Shown here in pieces: positions 32,788 through 41,571 of a stretch of DNA of 64,000 nucleotides; the stretch's first letter is position 1; each line of letters begins with the position of its first letter. The stretch covers positions 62,001 to 126,000 of the forward strand of contig NZ_QVLR01000098.1 of the NCBI RefSeq assembly GCF_014822185.1, read 5' to 3'. Made by a program: the position numbers and the translations under genes. The DNA is from Azoarcus sp. Aa7 (GTDB lineage Bacteria > Pseudomonadota > Gammaproteobacteria > Burkholderiales > Rhodocyclaceae). The notes below the pieces were generated by a model that did not search any database, was not told where the DNA came from, and saw only the letters and a program-made list of their open reading frames with translations.

Positions 32788-33885
32788 TCAGATGCGCAGG
32801 GCCGCGAGGTAGGCATCGATGGCCTTGCCATCCCGGGCGTGTCGCCTTTCCGCCGGGATGTTCGGTTTCACCAAGGCCCGCTGGATGTGTTCGGCGAGTT
32901 GCTTCGGGTCGGCGGGCGCGACCAGATCGGGGCGGCCGACTTCACTCATCTCGCTCACCGACGGATCGTACTTGGTGGATATCGTGGGCAGCCCGAGCGT
33001 CAGCGCTTCAAGCAGCGCATTCGGGTGCCCTTCCCAGAGTGAACTCAACACGAACAGATCTGCCCGTGCCATCCAGCGCCAGGGGTTGGCGTCGAAGCCG
33101 GGCAGGTGGGTACGCGTGTCGATGCCGAGTTCGGTCGCCAGTGCTTCGAGGCGCGGACGCTCGGGACCTTCGCCGACGATGATGAGGCGGGTCGGCATTT
33201 CGGCGGGGAGCAGCGCGAAGGCGCGCAGCAGGGTGGCGTAATCCTTCTGCGGAATCAGACGTCCTGCGGAAATCACCACCTTGAGATTCGGGTCTTCGAG
33301 CCACGGGTGGGCGAGCGGTTCGCTTCCCCGTGCCCGGATGCGTTCGGCGTCGACCGGGTTGGGGATGCAGTGGATCTTGCCGGACGGGACGGCGAGATCG
33401 CGGACGAGCTGGGCGGCCATGACCTCGGTGAGGGCGATCACGGCATCGGCCCGGGGATACAGCCAGCGCATGGCTCGGCGACGCAACGTGCTGGTGTGGT
33501 TTTCCAGCGTGACGGCTTCGCGGATCGCAAGCCGCAGGGGGATGCCGGCGGCGCGGCGGGCAAGAATGGCGACGAGGTTGGCGCCGGTGATGGTGCTGAG
33601 CAGGGCGTCGGGGCGTTCTCCTTTCAGCCACGCGCCGAGGCGGCGTATCGACGAGAGGGTGAAGCCGAGCTGGCCGAGGCCGTGCGCTCGGGCGGCGAGA
33701 TCGACGAGCCGGACGTTGTCGGGAGTTTCTGTGAGGAGGGGGCCGGTCGCCTGCAGCAGGACGAGGTCGACACGGTGACCGCGGGTGGCGAATTCACGCG
33801 CGAGCAGGAGCATCACGCGCTGGGCGCCGCCCGCCTCGAGTTCGGGCAGGAGGAGGGCGATGTGGCGGCCCGGGGGGGGGCTCAC
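32788..33885 (-). CDS. GT4 glycosyltransferase
   Basis: 365 residues from GTG at 33883-33885 (GTGA overlap with the amidotransferase stop). N-terminal acceptor domain starts HIALLLPELEAGGAQRVMLL; the C-terminal GT-B domain has ISAGRLIPQKDYATLLRAF and the nucleotide-sugar motif SLWEGHPNALLEAL. Nine consecutive C lie just after the start codon (33872-33880 as G on the plus strand). Glycan assembly at the cytoplasmic face. Confidence 0.87.
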   Translation of the reverse strand: MSPPPGRHIALLLPELEAGGAQRVMLLLAREFATRGHRVDLVLLQATGPLLTETPDNVRLVDLAARAHGLGQLGFTLSSIRRLGAWLKGERPDALLSTITGANLVAILARRAAGIPLRLAIREAVTLENHTSTLRRRAMRWLYPRADAVIALTEVMAAQLVRDLAVPSGKIHCIPNPVDAERIRARGSEPLAHPWLEDPNLKVVISAGRLIPQKDYATLLRAFALLPAEMPTRLIIVGEGPERPRLEALATELGIDTRTHLPGFDANPWRWMARADLFVLSSLWEGHPNALLEALTLGLPTISTKYDPSVSEMSEVGRPDLVAPADPKQLAEHIQRALVKPNIPAERRHARDGKAIDAYLAALRI

Positions 33886-35735
33886 GGGCGCTGGCGCTTC
33901 CACAGCAGGTAGGCGTACAGCGCCCACAGGCGGTAGCCGTGGTCGCGGCTGCCGCTCCGGTGTTCGGCGATCAGCGTCGAGACGGCTGCCGGGTGCAGCG
34001 GGCCGCCGGTATCCTCGTGGGCGAGGGCGAGCAGACGCTCGCCCAGGTCGCCGCGGAACCACGCGTGGATGGGGACGCCGAAGCCTTGCTTGCGGCGGCG
34101 CCACAGCGACGCGGGGAGGCGGTCGGCGAAACTTTCATGCAGCATCCGCTTGCCGCGGGTGCCGCGCCGGTGCCAGGTACGTGGCAAGGAGAAGGCGAGT
34201 TCGACCACTTCCCGGTCGAGGAAGGGGGCGCGCGTTTCCAGCGAATGCGCCATGCTGGCGCGATCGACCTTGACCAGGATGTCCTGCGGAAGGTAGATCA
34301 GCGCGTCCGCGAACATCATGCGGGCGATGTCGTCGGGCGCGGTGCTTTCCGGGATGCCGGGCGGCGGATGGCCGCGGCCGTCGAGGTCCGGCGCCAGCCG
34401 GTGCAGCTGGGCGGGCGCGAACATCAGCGGCGCGAAATAGGGTGTTTCGGCCTGCTGCCGGCCGACGACGTCCATGAACAGGTGCGCTTTCTTGAGCACG
34501 CTGCGGCTGTGATGCGCGGTGGGTTCGGGCAGGGCGCGCACGGCCCGTTCGGCGAGGTGGCGCAGGCCCGCAGGCAGGCGCGAATACCAGCGCAGGATGT
34601 TGCGTGCCTGATAGCGCTGGTAGCCGCTGAACAGTTCGTCGCCGCCGTCGCCCGAGAGGGCCACCTTGACCCGCTGCGCCGCGACGCGGGAAACGAGGGC
34701 GGTGGGCAGCAGGGACGCGTCGGCGAAGGGCTGCCCGACATGGTTCAGCAGCAGGCGTTCGAGCTCGGGTTCGTCCCAGCCGGCGAGCACCTCCTCGTAG
34801 TGGTCGGTGCCGAGGCTGTCGGCGGCGAGGCGTGCATAGCGCCGTTCGTCGAATGCGGCCTCGGTGAAGCCGATCGTGAAGGTCTTCAGCGGCAGTCCGA
34901 GCTCCTGCCGCACGAGTGCGCAGACCAGGGTCGAGTCGACGCCCCCGGACAGGAAGGCGCCGACTTCGACGTCCGCGACCATGCGGCGTCTGACGGCCGC
35001 GGTCATCGCCGTGCGCAATGCCCGTTGTGCGGCGGAAGGATCACCGTCGAAGCGGCGTACCCGCAGCTGCCACCAGGCGCGTTGGTCCAGAGTGCCTCCG
35101 GGGTGCCAGTGGCCGACGTGGCCGGGAAGGATCTCGCGCACTTCGCGCCAGGCGCTGCGGCCGGGCATCGTGTAGCCGTAGCGCAGGTAGTCGGCGGTGC
35201 TGTCGATGTCCTCGTGCCACGGGTCGTCGCTGAGCTGGCGCAGGGCCGGCAATTCCGAGGCGCATGCCAATCCCCCGTCCGGGAGAGCCTGCACGAAGAG
35301 CGGTTTCTTGCCCATGCGGTCGCGGCCGAGGATGAGCGTCTTCTCCTGCGCGTCCCAGAATGCGAAGGCCCACATGCCTTCGAGCCCTTCGAGAAAGCGT
35401 TCGCCCTCGAGGATGAGGCCGGCGAGCAGGACTTCGGTGTCTCCGTGGGTGCGGAAGTGCCAGCGCGGCGCGAGCCGGTGGCGGACTTCAGCGTAGTTGT
35501 AGATCTCGCCGTTGTAGGCCAGGACGTAGCGGGCGCTCGGGTCCTGCATCGGCTGGGGGCTGCCGGCAAGGTCGATGATCGACAGCCTCCGGTGTCCGAG
35601 AACCGCACCGCCGGCGTGTTCGATGCGCCCGTCGTCGGGGCCGCGATGATGCATGGCCGCGAGCGACTGGTCCATCCGCTGCATGGCGTGATCCGCGGAG
35701 ACTCGGCGGTCATGGAGGAAGGCAAGGCCGCACAT
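33882..35735 (-). CDS. asnB: asparagine synthase-type glutamine amidotransferase
   Basis: 617 residues. Class II glutaminase domain starts MCGLAF, so Cys2 becomes the N-terminal nucleophile; RLSIIDL, NGEIYNY and GDTEVLL follow. The synthetase domain has the ATP pyrophosphatase loop LSGGVDST (about 265) and SGDGGDELFSGYQRY. In polysaccharide loci such AsnB homologues often amidate uronic-acid sugars rather than make asparagine; context favours that. Start codon overlaps the preceding glycosyltransferase stop by 1 bp. Confidence 0.88.
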   Translation of the reverse strand: MCGLAFLHDRRVSADHAMQRMDQSLAAMHHRGPDDGRIEHAGGAVLGHRRLSIIDLAGSPQPMQDPSARYVLAYNGEIYNYAEVRHRLAPRWHFRTHGDTEVLLAGLILEGERFLEGLEGMWAFAFWDAQEKTLILGRDRMGKKPLFVQALPDGGLACASELPALRQLSDDPWHEDIDSTADYLRYGYTMPGRSAWREVREILPGHVGHWHPGGTLDQRAWWQLRVRRFDGDPSAAQRALRTAMTAAVRRRMVADVEVGAFLSGGVDSTLVCALVRQELGLPLKTFTIGFTEAAFDERRYARLAADSLGTDHYEEVLAGWDEPELERLLLNHVGQPFADASLLPTALVSRVAAQRVKVALSGDGGDELFSGYQRYQARNILRWYSRLPAGLRHLAERAVRALPEPTAHHSRSVLKKAHLFMDVVGRQQAETPYFAPLMFAPAQLHRLAPDLDGRGHPPPGIPESTAPDDIARMMFADALIYLPQDILVKVDRASMAHSLETRAPFLDREVVELAFSLPRTWHRRGTRGKRMLHESFADRLPASLWRRRKQGFGVPIHAWFRGDLGERLLALAHEDTGGPLHPAAVSTLIAEHRSGSRDHGYRLWALYAYLLWKRQRP

Positions 35736-36958
35736 CAGGATATCCGCCTGTGTGTGAGAAGTTCCTGGAACAATCGCGTGTAGCGTTCCGCCGCGCGATC
35801 CCAGGTGAGGCCTTCATCGATGATGAACTGGCGGGCCCGATCAGCAAGTATCGTCCGTATGGCGGGGTCGCCAAGGCGTAGCAGGCAAACGGTCAGGCCA
35901 TCGACATTGCCCGGCGCGAACAGCAAGCCGCGGGAGTCGGCGCCGATGAGTTCCCGCAGGCCGTCGATGTCGCTCGCGACCACCGGCCGGGCCGCCGCGA
36001 AAGCTTCCAGGACGACGTTGGGTCGTCCTTCGGCGAGGCTGGGGAGTACGAAGATGTCACAGTCGGCAAGCAATGCCGGCAGGCGTTCAGGGGGCTGGAA
36101 CGGGAGGAAACGAACCCGCCGTGCGACGCCGATCGTGTCCGCGAGCTGTCGGAGTGCCGGCTCCTCGCCGCCTTCGCCCACGATGGTCAGGGTGTAGTGC
36201 CCTGGCAGGGCAGCCAGCGCCCGGATGAGGGTGCCGACCGACTTTCGCGGGATCAGGCTGGCGACGCACAGCAGGCGTAGCTCTCCGGTGTCTGACCGGG
36301 CGGGTGGCACATCGAGGAAGTCTTGTGCAACGCCGTTGGGAATCGTGACGAGCTTGTCCGCGATGGCGGGAACGCTGCTGCGCAGCGCGTCGGCCATCGC
36401 TTCGCTGACGGTGACGACGCGATCGCACAGCCGGCCACATAGGCCGAGCATCACACGAAACAGGCGCCCCTTGCCGACGCGGTTTGCATCTTCGCCGCGT
36501 AGCGTGACGACGACCGGAATGCCTCGGGCGCGTCCGGTCAGACCGGCCGCGATGCCGCAGATCGACCAGTTGGCGAACAGGATCTGCGTCGCGCGGGAGT
36601 GGCGCCAGCAGGAGACAAGCATCGCGAGAAGAAATGGCGGCACAAGGATGAGGTTTGACCGGCTGGCGCCCAGTGCGGCCGGGATTCCGCCGGCACCGTG
36701 CGCGAGCGTCTGCAGCCCGCGCGGTGCGTAGCGGAAAGTCGTCGCGAATGGTGCGACAGCGTCGGGGGGGGACGCCGCCGCGTCGGCGGGGGCGAGCACG
36801 CGCAGAGCGCAGTGCCGGTCAAGCGCTGCGGCCAGCCGTTGAACGAAGATTCCGCTGACCGAACCGGCACGCAACGGATACGAGGTGGTGAGCAGCAGGA
36901 CGGAGATCCTGGGGGGCGTATCGCTTCCCCGACCGTGTGCGGGATATTGTCGGGTCAT
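35735..36958 (-). CDS. GT4 glycosyltransferase
   Basis: 407 residues from ATG at 36956-36958; a TTG 15 nt earlier is in frame. GT-B enzyme with TTSYPLRAGSVSGIFVQRLA at the N-terminus, VVTLRGEDANR, VASLIPRKSVGTLIRALAAL and the nucleotide-sugar motif SLAEGRPNVVLEAFAAARPV. First gene of the minus-strand GT4-AsnB-GT4 unit; its leader begins at the hairpin 36979-37026. Confidence 0.87.
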   Translation of the reverse strand: MTRQYPAHGRGSDTPPRISVLLLTTSYPLRAGSVSGIFVQRLAAALDRHCALRVLAPADAAASPPDAVAPFATTFRYAPRGLQTLAHGAGGIPAALGASRSNLILVPPFLLAMLVSCWRHSRATQILFANWSICGIAAGLTGRARGIPVVVTLRGEDANRVGKGRLFRVMLGLCGRLCDRVVTVSEAMADALRSSVPAIADKLVTIPNGVAQDFLDVPPARSDTGELRLLCVASLIPRKSVGTLIRALAALPGHYTLTIVGEGGEEPALRQLADTIGVARRVRFLPFQPPERLPALLADCDIFVLPSLAEGRPNVVLEAFAAARPVVASDIDGLRELIGADSRGLLFAPGNVDGLTVCLLRLGDPAIRTILADRARQFIIDEGLTWDRAAERYTRLFQELLTHRRIS

Positions 36959-36978
36959 TGCGAGCGGGAGCAAGGACG

Positions 36979-37026
36979 GTTCAAAGCGGCGGAGCGGGCG
37001 GTCAGGGCTGCTCCGCCGTTTTGAAC
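36979..37026 (-). terminator. 17-bp hairpin, probable terminator of the 11-heme cytochrome gene
   Basis: Arms GTTCAAAGCGGCGGAGC (36979-36995) and GCTCCGCCGTTTTGAAC (37010-37026) pair over 17 bp with one G-T wobble, around a 14-nt loop. It starts 10 bp after the cytochrome stop and 21 nt before the next glycosyltransferase ATG, so it separates two minus-strand units or could act in the latter's leader. Confidence 0.75.
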
Positions 37027-37036
37027 GGCCGGGAAA

Positions 37037-39625
37037 TCAGGGCGGGTTGGAGCAAGTGCTGATCATCCAGTTCTTGCCGGTGCCTGATGTGTTGGTGGTG
37101 CCGCCCTGGCTGTTGGCGATGATTGTCGAACCGCTGGCCGCGCCGCAATCGCCCGCGGACCAGTTGCCGCTTTGGGCGAAGGTGACGATCTTCAGCTTCG
37201 CGTTGGCGTAGTAAGGGCCGACGTTGTATGTACTGCTGCTGCCGTTGGTCGCTACTTGCTTGCTCGCGGTCTGACCGGCTTCCGGCCCGATGTCGTTGAG
37301 GTTCACCAGCAGCATCTTGTTCTTCCAGCCGTGGGGAACGGCGACGTGGCACCAGGTGCAGTACAGCTTCCCGATCTTGTCGGTGTGGAAGTTATGAAGG
37401 TTGCCTTTGCCGGAAGAGCCATCATAGAAACCGGAACGTCGGCCCGAATCGCTGCGAGTCGTATATACGGCCGAGTCGTGGCACTTGAAGCACAGCATGT
37501 TGGAGGTTTCGCCGCTGTCGCGGCCGGTGGCGCCCATGGTGGGGCCCCATACGCCCTTGAGAATGAAGTTGTTCGCCGAGCCGTGCGGCCCCCATACGCC
37601 CGAATCGGGCGTGATCGGAGGGGTGCCGCTTCCGCTGGCGTTCGAGCCGTGGCAGTCGGTGCAATACATCGTCTGGGTGCCGACATTATTGGTCCACGGC
37701 GAGCGCCACGGGCTCGTGTCGGTGATGCCGCGGGCGGACAGGTTGCGTCCCGTCGGCGCGATCACGGGGTGCCAGGCGCGGTAGTTGCCGGTCAGGTAGT
37801 TGGTCCCGGCGCCGGTGCCGCCGGTCGCGTTGTTGGGCTGGAATTCGCGTGCCTGGTTGGTATAGCGGGTGTAACTGGTCCGGACTCCGTCCGGGTTGGA
37901 CGGGGTCAGATTGCTGGTGGTGCCCAGTTCGGGGCGCTTGGTGCCGCTCGGATAGGTGTTGTCGTCGGGGTAGCCGTAGTCGGAGTGACACTTGAGGCAG
38001 ATCTGGTATTCCCGCGTCACCCACGCGCTCGTGACGGCCGTGGCGGCCCCGGTTCCGCCATCCCCTTTCTTTTCCGTGTAGCTGTTGGGCAGATCGAAGA
38101 AGCTGGTGCCGCTATACACCGGTTCGACACCGAAGGCGCCGCGCAGCGCGCCGGACGCGATGTTGCCGTTGCTGGTGGTGCTGGGCGTTGCGCCGCCCGG
38201 TATGTGCGTGCGCTTGGTGTTGTCGCCTGACGTATTGAACAGGTTGTTGCGCGTGACGCGGTGCGGATTGTGGCAGTCGGTGCACTCGGCGTGGCGCTTG
38301 GTCAGATCGGTCTGGCCAAGGGTTGCCTGATCCTCGACGAAGTCGCTGTTCTTGATGTCGTGCGATTCGACCCCGGACGCCTGTTCGGATGATGCTATTG
38401 GCATGCGCCGTGCGAGGGTGGTGAAATCGGTCTTGATGTCCGGGACGGCGCCGTTCCCCGCGTTCAGAATGCTGTTGGCCGAGTTCGTGTGGCACTGGTA
38501 GCAGGTTTCCTCGATCGCCGAGACGCCGTTGGGGGCGAATTCCGAGCCCCAACCCAGTTTGTAGCTGCCTGCGCCGGTGCCGCCGCTGGTGCCGAGGACC
38601 CCCTCGCGCAGCAGGCGGCGCGTGCCTTGCACCGCGTGGGTGTCGTGGCAGTTGAGGCAACCGGCCTCCCAGACCTTGATGCTCGCTTTCCCGCCAAGGA
38701 GGAATTCGCGCCGGTTCGCGGCGTCGGTCTTGTAGGTTTCGTCGGCAATGGTTTCCGATGCGTGCGAGGACTGCGACCATGCTGTGCCGAGTTTGTTGTG
38801 GCAGCCGAGACAGATCTGGTCGGTGGCGGGGAGGAACTCGGCCCCGGCCGGGTTCACCGTCTGCAAACGGTTCAGGCGCAGGAACTTCGGGACGTCCAGG
38901 TGCGGGTCGTGGCAGGTGGTGCACTGGACCTGGCCGGCGCCGGCTGTGCCCGTAGGCTGCAGCGGCAGTGCCGGTCTGACGCCGGCGCTGCGGATGCCGA
39001 TGACGGGGCTGGTGCTGGAGCCCTGAGGATAGCGCTGTTGCGCGTCCATGTCGCGCAACTCGCCGTCGGCGGTGGCGAGGGCGTTATCGTAGGTAAATGA
39101 GATCGGGTGGTCGTTGCGCAGGTCGATGCCGAGGTTGCGCGTGAAGCCCGTGGTCGTCCCCTGTCCGGTGGGCATCTTGCCGGCGTCGGTGCCGGACATC
39201 GTCACCGAAACGTTGGTCTTGCCGCCGAGTACGCCGACCGTTCCGATCGCCATCGTGCCGTCGTGACAGGACAGGCAGAGCTTGGAACTGCCGCCGGGCT
39301 GCGACAGTGCGCCCCCGAGGATGGTCTGGGCGTCGAGCGAGTTGGAGGTGTAGGGCGTGTAGGTCGCGCTCGACAGGGTGCGGTTCCACAGCGGCGCCGG
39401 CGCGGCGGTGTTCGCGGCGTGCGGGGTGTGGCAGAAGACGCAGATCTGGTTTTCCGTCGTGGCCTTGACGGTCCCCGAGCCGGACGAGGACAGGTTGTGC
39501 TTGGTATTGGAGATCTTCGACTGCTGGGCTTCGGCAGGCGCGATGCCGCCTGCGAGCGACAGCACGCATACGAAGAGAGTCAGGATTTGCCGGAAACCGG
39601 TGGCGGGGCGACTGTAATTTTTCAT
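37037..39625 (-). CDS. secreted 11-heme cytochrome c
   Basis: 862 residues from the ATG giving MKNYSRPATGFRQILTLFVC with signal cleavage near AEAQ. Eleven CxxCH motifs in order: CVFCH, CLSCH, CTTCH, CLGCH, CLNCH, CYQCH, CTDCH, CLKCH, CTDCH, CFKCH, CTWCH. The opening SKISNTKHNLSSSGSG and QICVFCHTPHAANT match the tetraheme proteins, so hemes 1-4 look like the tetraheme module with seven more hemes added. Long Gly/Ser/Thr/Asn-rich spacers and a heme-free C-terminal domain with two Cys (about 775-862) are features of surface cytochromes. It stands alone between glycan genes. Likely periplasmic or cell-surface electron transfer. Confidence 0.92.
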   Translation of the reverse strand: MKNYSRPATGFRQILTLFVCVLSLAGGIAPAEAQQSKISNTKHNLSSSGSGTVKATTENQICVFCHTPHAANTAAPAPLWNRTLSSATYTPYTSNSLDAQTILGGALSQPGGSSKLCLSCHDGTMAIGTVGVLGGKTNVSVTMSGTDAGKMPTGQGTTTGFTRNLGIDLRNDHPISFTYDNALATADGELRDMDAQQRYPQGSSTSPVIGIRSAGVRPALPLQPTGTAGAGQVQCTTCHDPHLDVPKFLRLNRLQTVNPAGAEFLPATDQICLGCHNKLGTAWSQSSHASETIADETYKTDAANRREFLLGGKASIKVWEAGCLNCHDTHAVQGTRRLLREGVLGTSGGTGAGSYKLGWGSEFAPNGVSAIEETCYQCHTNSANSILNAGNGAVPDIKTDFTTLARRMPIASSEQASGVESHDIKNSDFVEDQATLGQTDLTKRHAECTDCHNPHRVTRNNLFNTSGDNTKRTHIPGGATPSTTSNGNIASGALRGAFGVEPVYSGTSFFDLPNSYTEKKGDGGTGAATAVTSAWVTREYQICLKCHSDYGYPDDNTYPSGTKRPELGTTSNLTPSNPDGVRTSYTRYTNQAREFQPNNATGGTGAGTNYLTGNYRAWHPVIAPTGRNLSARGITDTSPWRSPWTNNVGTQTMYCTDCHGSNASGSGTPPITPDSGVWGPHGSANNFILKGVWGPTMGATGRDSGETSNMLCFKCHDSAVYTTRSDSGRRSGFYDGSSGKGNLHNFHTDKIGKLYCTWCHVAVPHGWKNKMLLVNLNDIGPEAGQTASKQVATNGSSSTYNVGPYYANAKLKIVTFAQSGNWSAGDCGAASGSTIIANSQGGTTNTSGTGKNWMISTCSNPP

Positions 39626-39872
39626 TCCAGTACTTTGGTCTCGGGTGCGCACACGGAATTCGGGCAACTCGCAGTCACGTGTCGCACATTGGATCTGGTC
39701 GCTTGCGAACCGCTTGCGTGGGGCATCCGGGCAGGAGTCGCGCGCGCGGGGGATTATTCCCGGGCTCCCGTTCGGTGGCGTGCCGGCATGGGCGCAGTTC
39801 ATGACGACGGCAATAGTATTCCCGCCATTATCGGGCAGTGCGGCGCGAATGAAAAGCGCGGCGGAAAGAGGC

Positions 39873-41279
39873 TTACATGTCGTTTCCCGAAGGTGTTTCA
39901 AGGTAGCGGAAATATTGCCGGTCGGCGCCGACGAGGTGCTGGGCGACGACGTCGTAGGCGAGGAACCGGAATACCTCCGCGATCGGGAGTTCGGCGTCCT
40001 GCCGGACGCGTTCGAACAGCCGGGCGGCCTGCGCGAGCAGGCGTCCGTGCTCGGCCGCATGCGCGTCGCGGGCGGGAAAGCCGATGGCGTCGTGCAATTG
40101 CTCTTCTTCAGCGAAGTGTGCGGTGATGTCCTCGACGAGGACTTCCATCGCCTCGAGGACTTCTGCGCGGGACGCGTGCGACATCACGGCGTGCAGAAGC
40201 CGGTTGGCGTGTTCGAACAGCTGGCGGTGCTGGCGGTCCACCCGGTCGTTGCCGCTGCAGTAGCTTTCGCGCCACACCAGTTCGACCGGCGAACATGCCT
40301 GACGGGTACCGTCGCTCGCGAACGCGGAATAGGGGTCGGCGACGACGCGATTGCGTCCGCTGTCCTTGGCCCGGTACATCGCACGGTCGGCGCGTGCGAG
40401 CCAGTGCTCGAAGCCTTCGCTGCAGTGGTATTCGGCGACGCCGACGCTGATGGTCACCGGTCGTGCGCTCGACAGTTGCGCCTCGGCCACGCGTGCGCAC
40501 AGTTTCTGCGCCAGTTGTTCGGCTTCGCGCAGGGCGGTATCGGGGGCGAGCACGATGAATTCCTCGCCGCCCCAGCGCGTGACGGTGTCGGCGCGGCGGA
40601 TGTCGCCGCGGATGCAGCGGACGAGTTCGACGAGCACGTAGTCGCCGACGGCGTGGCCGAACTGGTCGTTGATTTCCTTGAAGTGGTCGACATCGAGCAC
40701 CAGCAGGGAGACGGCATGGCCGTGGCGCTCGGCGCGGGACATTTCCAGCAGGGCGGCGTCTTCGAGATGGCGGCGGTTCCACGCGCCGGTCAGCCGGTCG
40801 GTGTAGGCGAGGCGTTCCATCTGTTCGAGGGCGTGCAGGAGCTCGGCGTGGCGCGCCTCGGCGTACTCGGCCGGGTTGGCGACGGTGCCCGCGCGTGCGC
40901 CGATTTCGGTGGCGATCATCCCTGACGCGATGACCTCGCCGTCGCCGGCACGCAGCGGAAAGCGCGTGACGAGGAAGCGGCGCGACCTCAGTCCCACGAT
41001 GGCTTCCTCTTCGTTGTGCGTGATCTCGACGGACGCGCCGTTGCCGATGCGCAGGGTCCGGGACACGCCAGCGGTGTGCAGCACGTCGTCTTCGTGCCGA
41101 CCCTGCAGCGATTCGGCCGGGAGATCCAGCATCTGCGCGAAGGACTCGTTCGCGTAGAGATAGGTGCCGTCGTTGCCGCGAATGGCAATCAGGGCGGGCG
41201 ACTGGGCTACGAGCGAATGCAGGAGCGACGCGCGGGCGTTGCGAGCCGGGTTTTCCGTTGAGGCCAGTGTTTCGCTCAT
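39873..41279 (-). CDS. diguanylate cyclase with PAS and C-terminal bacteriohemerythrin domains
   Basis: 468 residues from ATG giving MSETLASTENPARNARASLL. A PAS domain (about 20-130) is followed by a GGDEF domain with active-site WGGEEF and an intact inhibitory I-site RRAD five residues upstream, so it should make c-di-GMP. The C-terminal domain (about 330-460) has hemerythrin-type ligand motifs DRQHRQLFEHANRLL, HFAEEEQL, HAAEHGRLL and DVVAQHLVGADRQY, expected to hold a di-iron O2-binding site. Output is probably set by O2 or redox. Divergent from the GT9 operon. Confidence 0.88.
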   Translation of the reverse strand: MSETLASTENPARNARASLLHSLVAQSPALIAIRGNDGTYLYANESFAQMLDLPAESLQGRHEDDVLHTAGVSRTLRIGNGASVEITHNEEEAIVGLRSRRFLVTRFPLRAGDGEVIASGMIATEIGARAGTVANPAEYAEARHAELLHALEQMERLAYTDRLTGAWNRRHLEDAALLEMSRAERHGHAVSLLVLDVDHFKEINDQFGHAVGDYVLVELVRCIRGDIRRADTVTRWGGEEFIVLAPDTALREAEQLAQKLCARVAEAQLSSARPVTISVGVAEYHCSEGFEHWLARADRAMYRAKDSGRNRVVADPYSAFASDGTRQACSPVELVWRESYCSGNDRVDRQHRQLFEHANRLLHAVMSHASRAEVLEAMEVLVEDITAHFAEEEQLHDAIGFPARDAHAAEHGRLLAQAARLFERVRQDAELPIAEVFRFLAYDVVAQHLVGADRQYFRYLETPSGNDM

Positions 41280-41571
41280 TCGACCAGATTCCGAGTGCGT
41301 GAACAATAACCGCACTCCCATCAATGGCTTGCGATCAGCGGCATTTTAGCGGGATCGGGGCGTGTTTGGCGTGATCCCGGTCACGTGTATTCTGCCCGCG
41401 AGAGCAGGCGACGGCGTGTGCAAAGCGCGGTATAGTCCGCTCCGTTCGAAATCACCGGAATTGCCTGTTTGTACGCGTATTTCATCCGATTGCGCACGCA
41501 TGCCCATGACATGAATGCGAGGCCGGCGCAGGCGACGTGGCCGAACGGCGGTCTTCGTCGGGAGGGTGGTC
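41280..41571. promoter_or_regulatory. divergent region between the cyclase and the GT9 operon
   Basis: 292 bases. Short frames here are not credible genes. It should hold both promoters; the GT9 gene has GGGAGGG 5 nt before its GTG. A near-TATAGT run lies in GCGGTATAGTCCGC at 41427-41440, which is also a short hairpin. Confidence 0.4.

Noticed and set aside
41515-41571. N-terminal extension of the GT9 gene
   Set aside because: Arg-rich residues with no ribosome site; GGAGGG before the GTG at 41572 decides the start.
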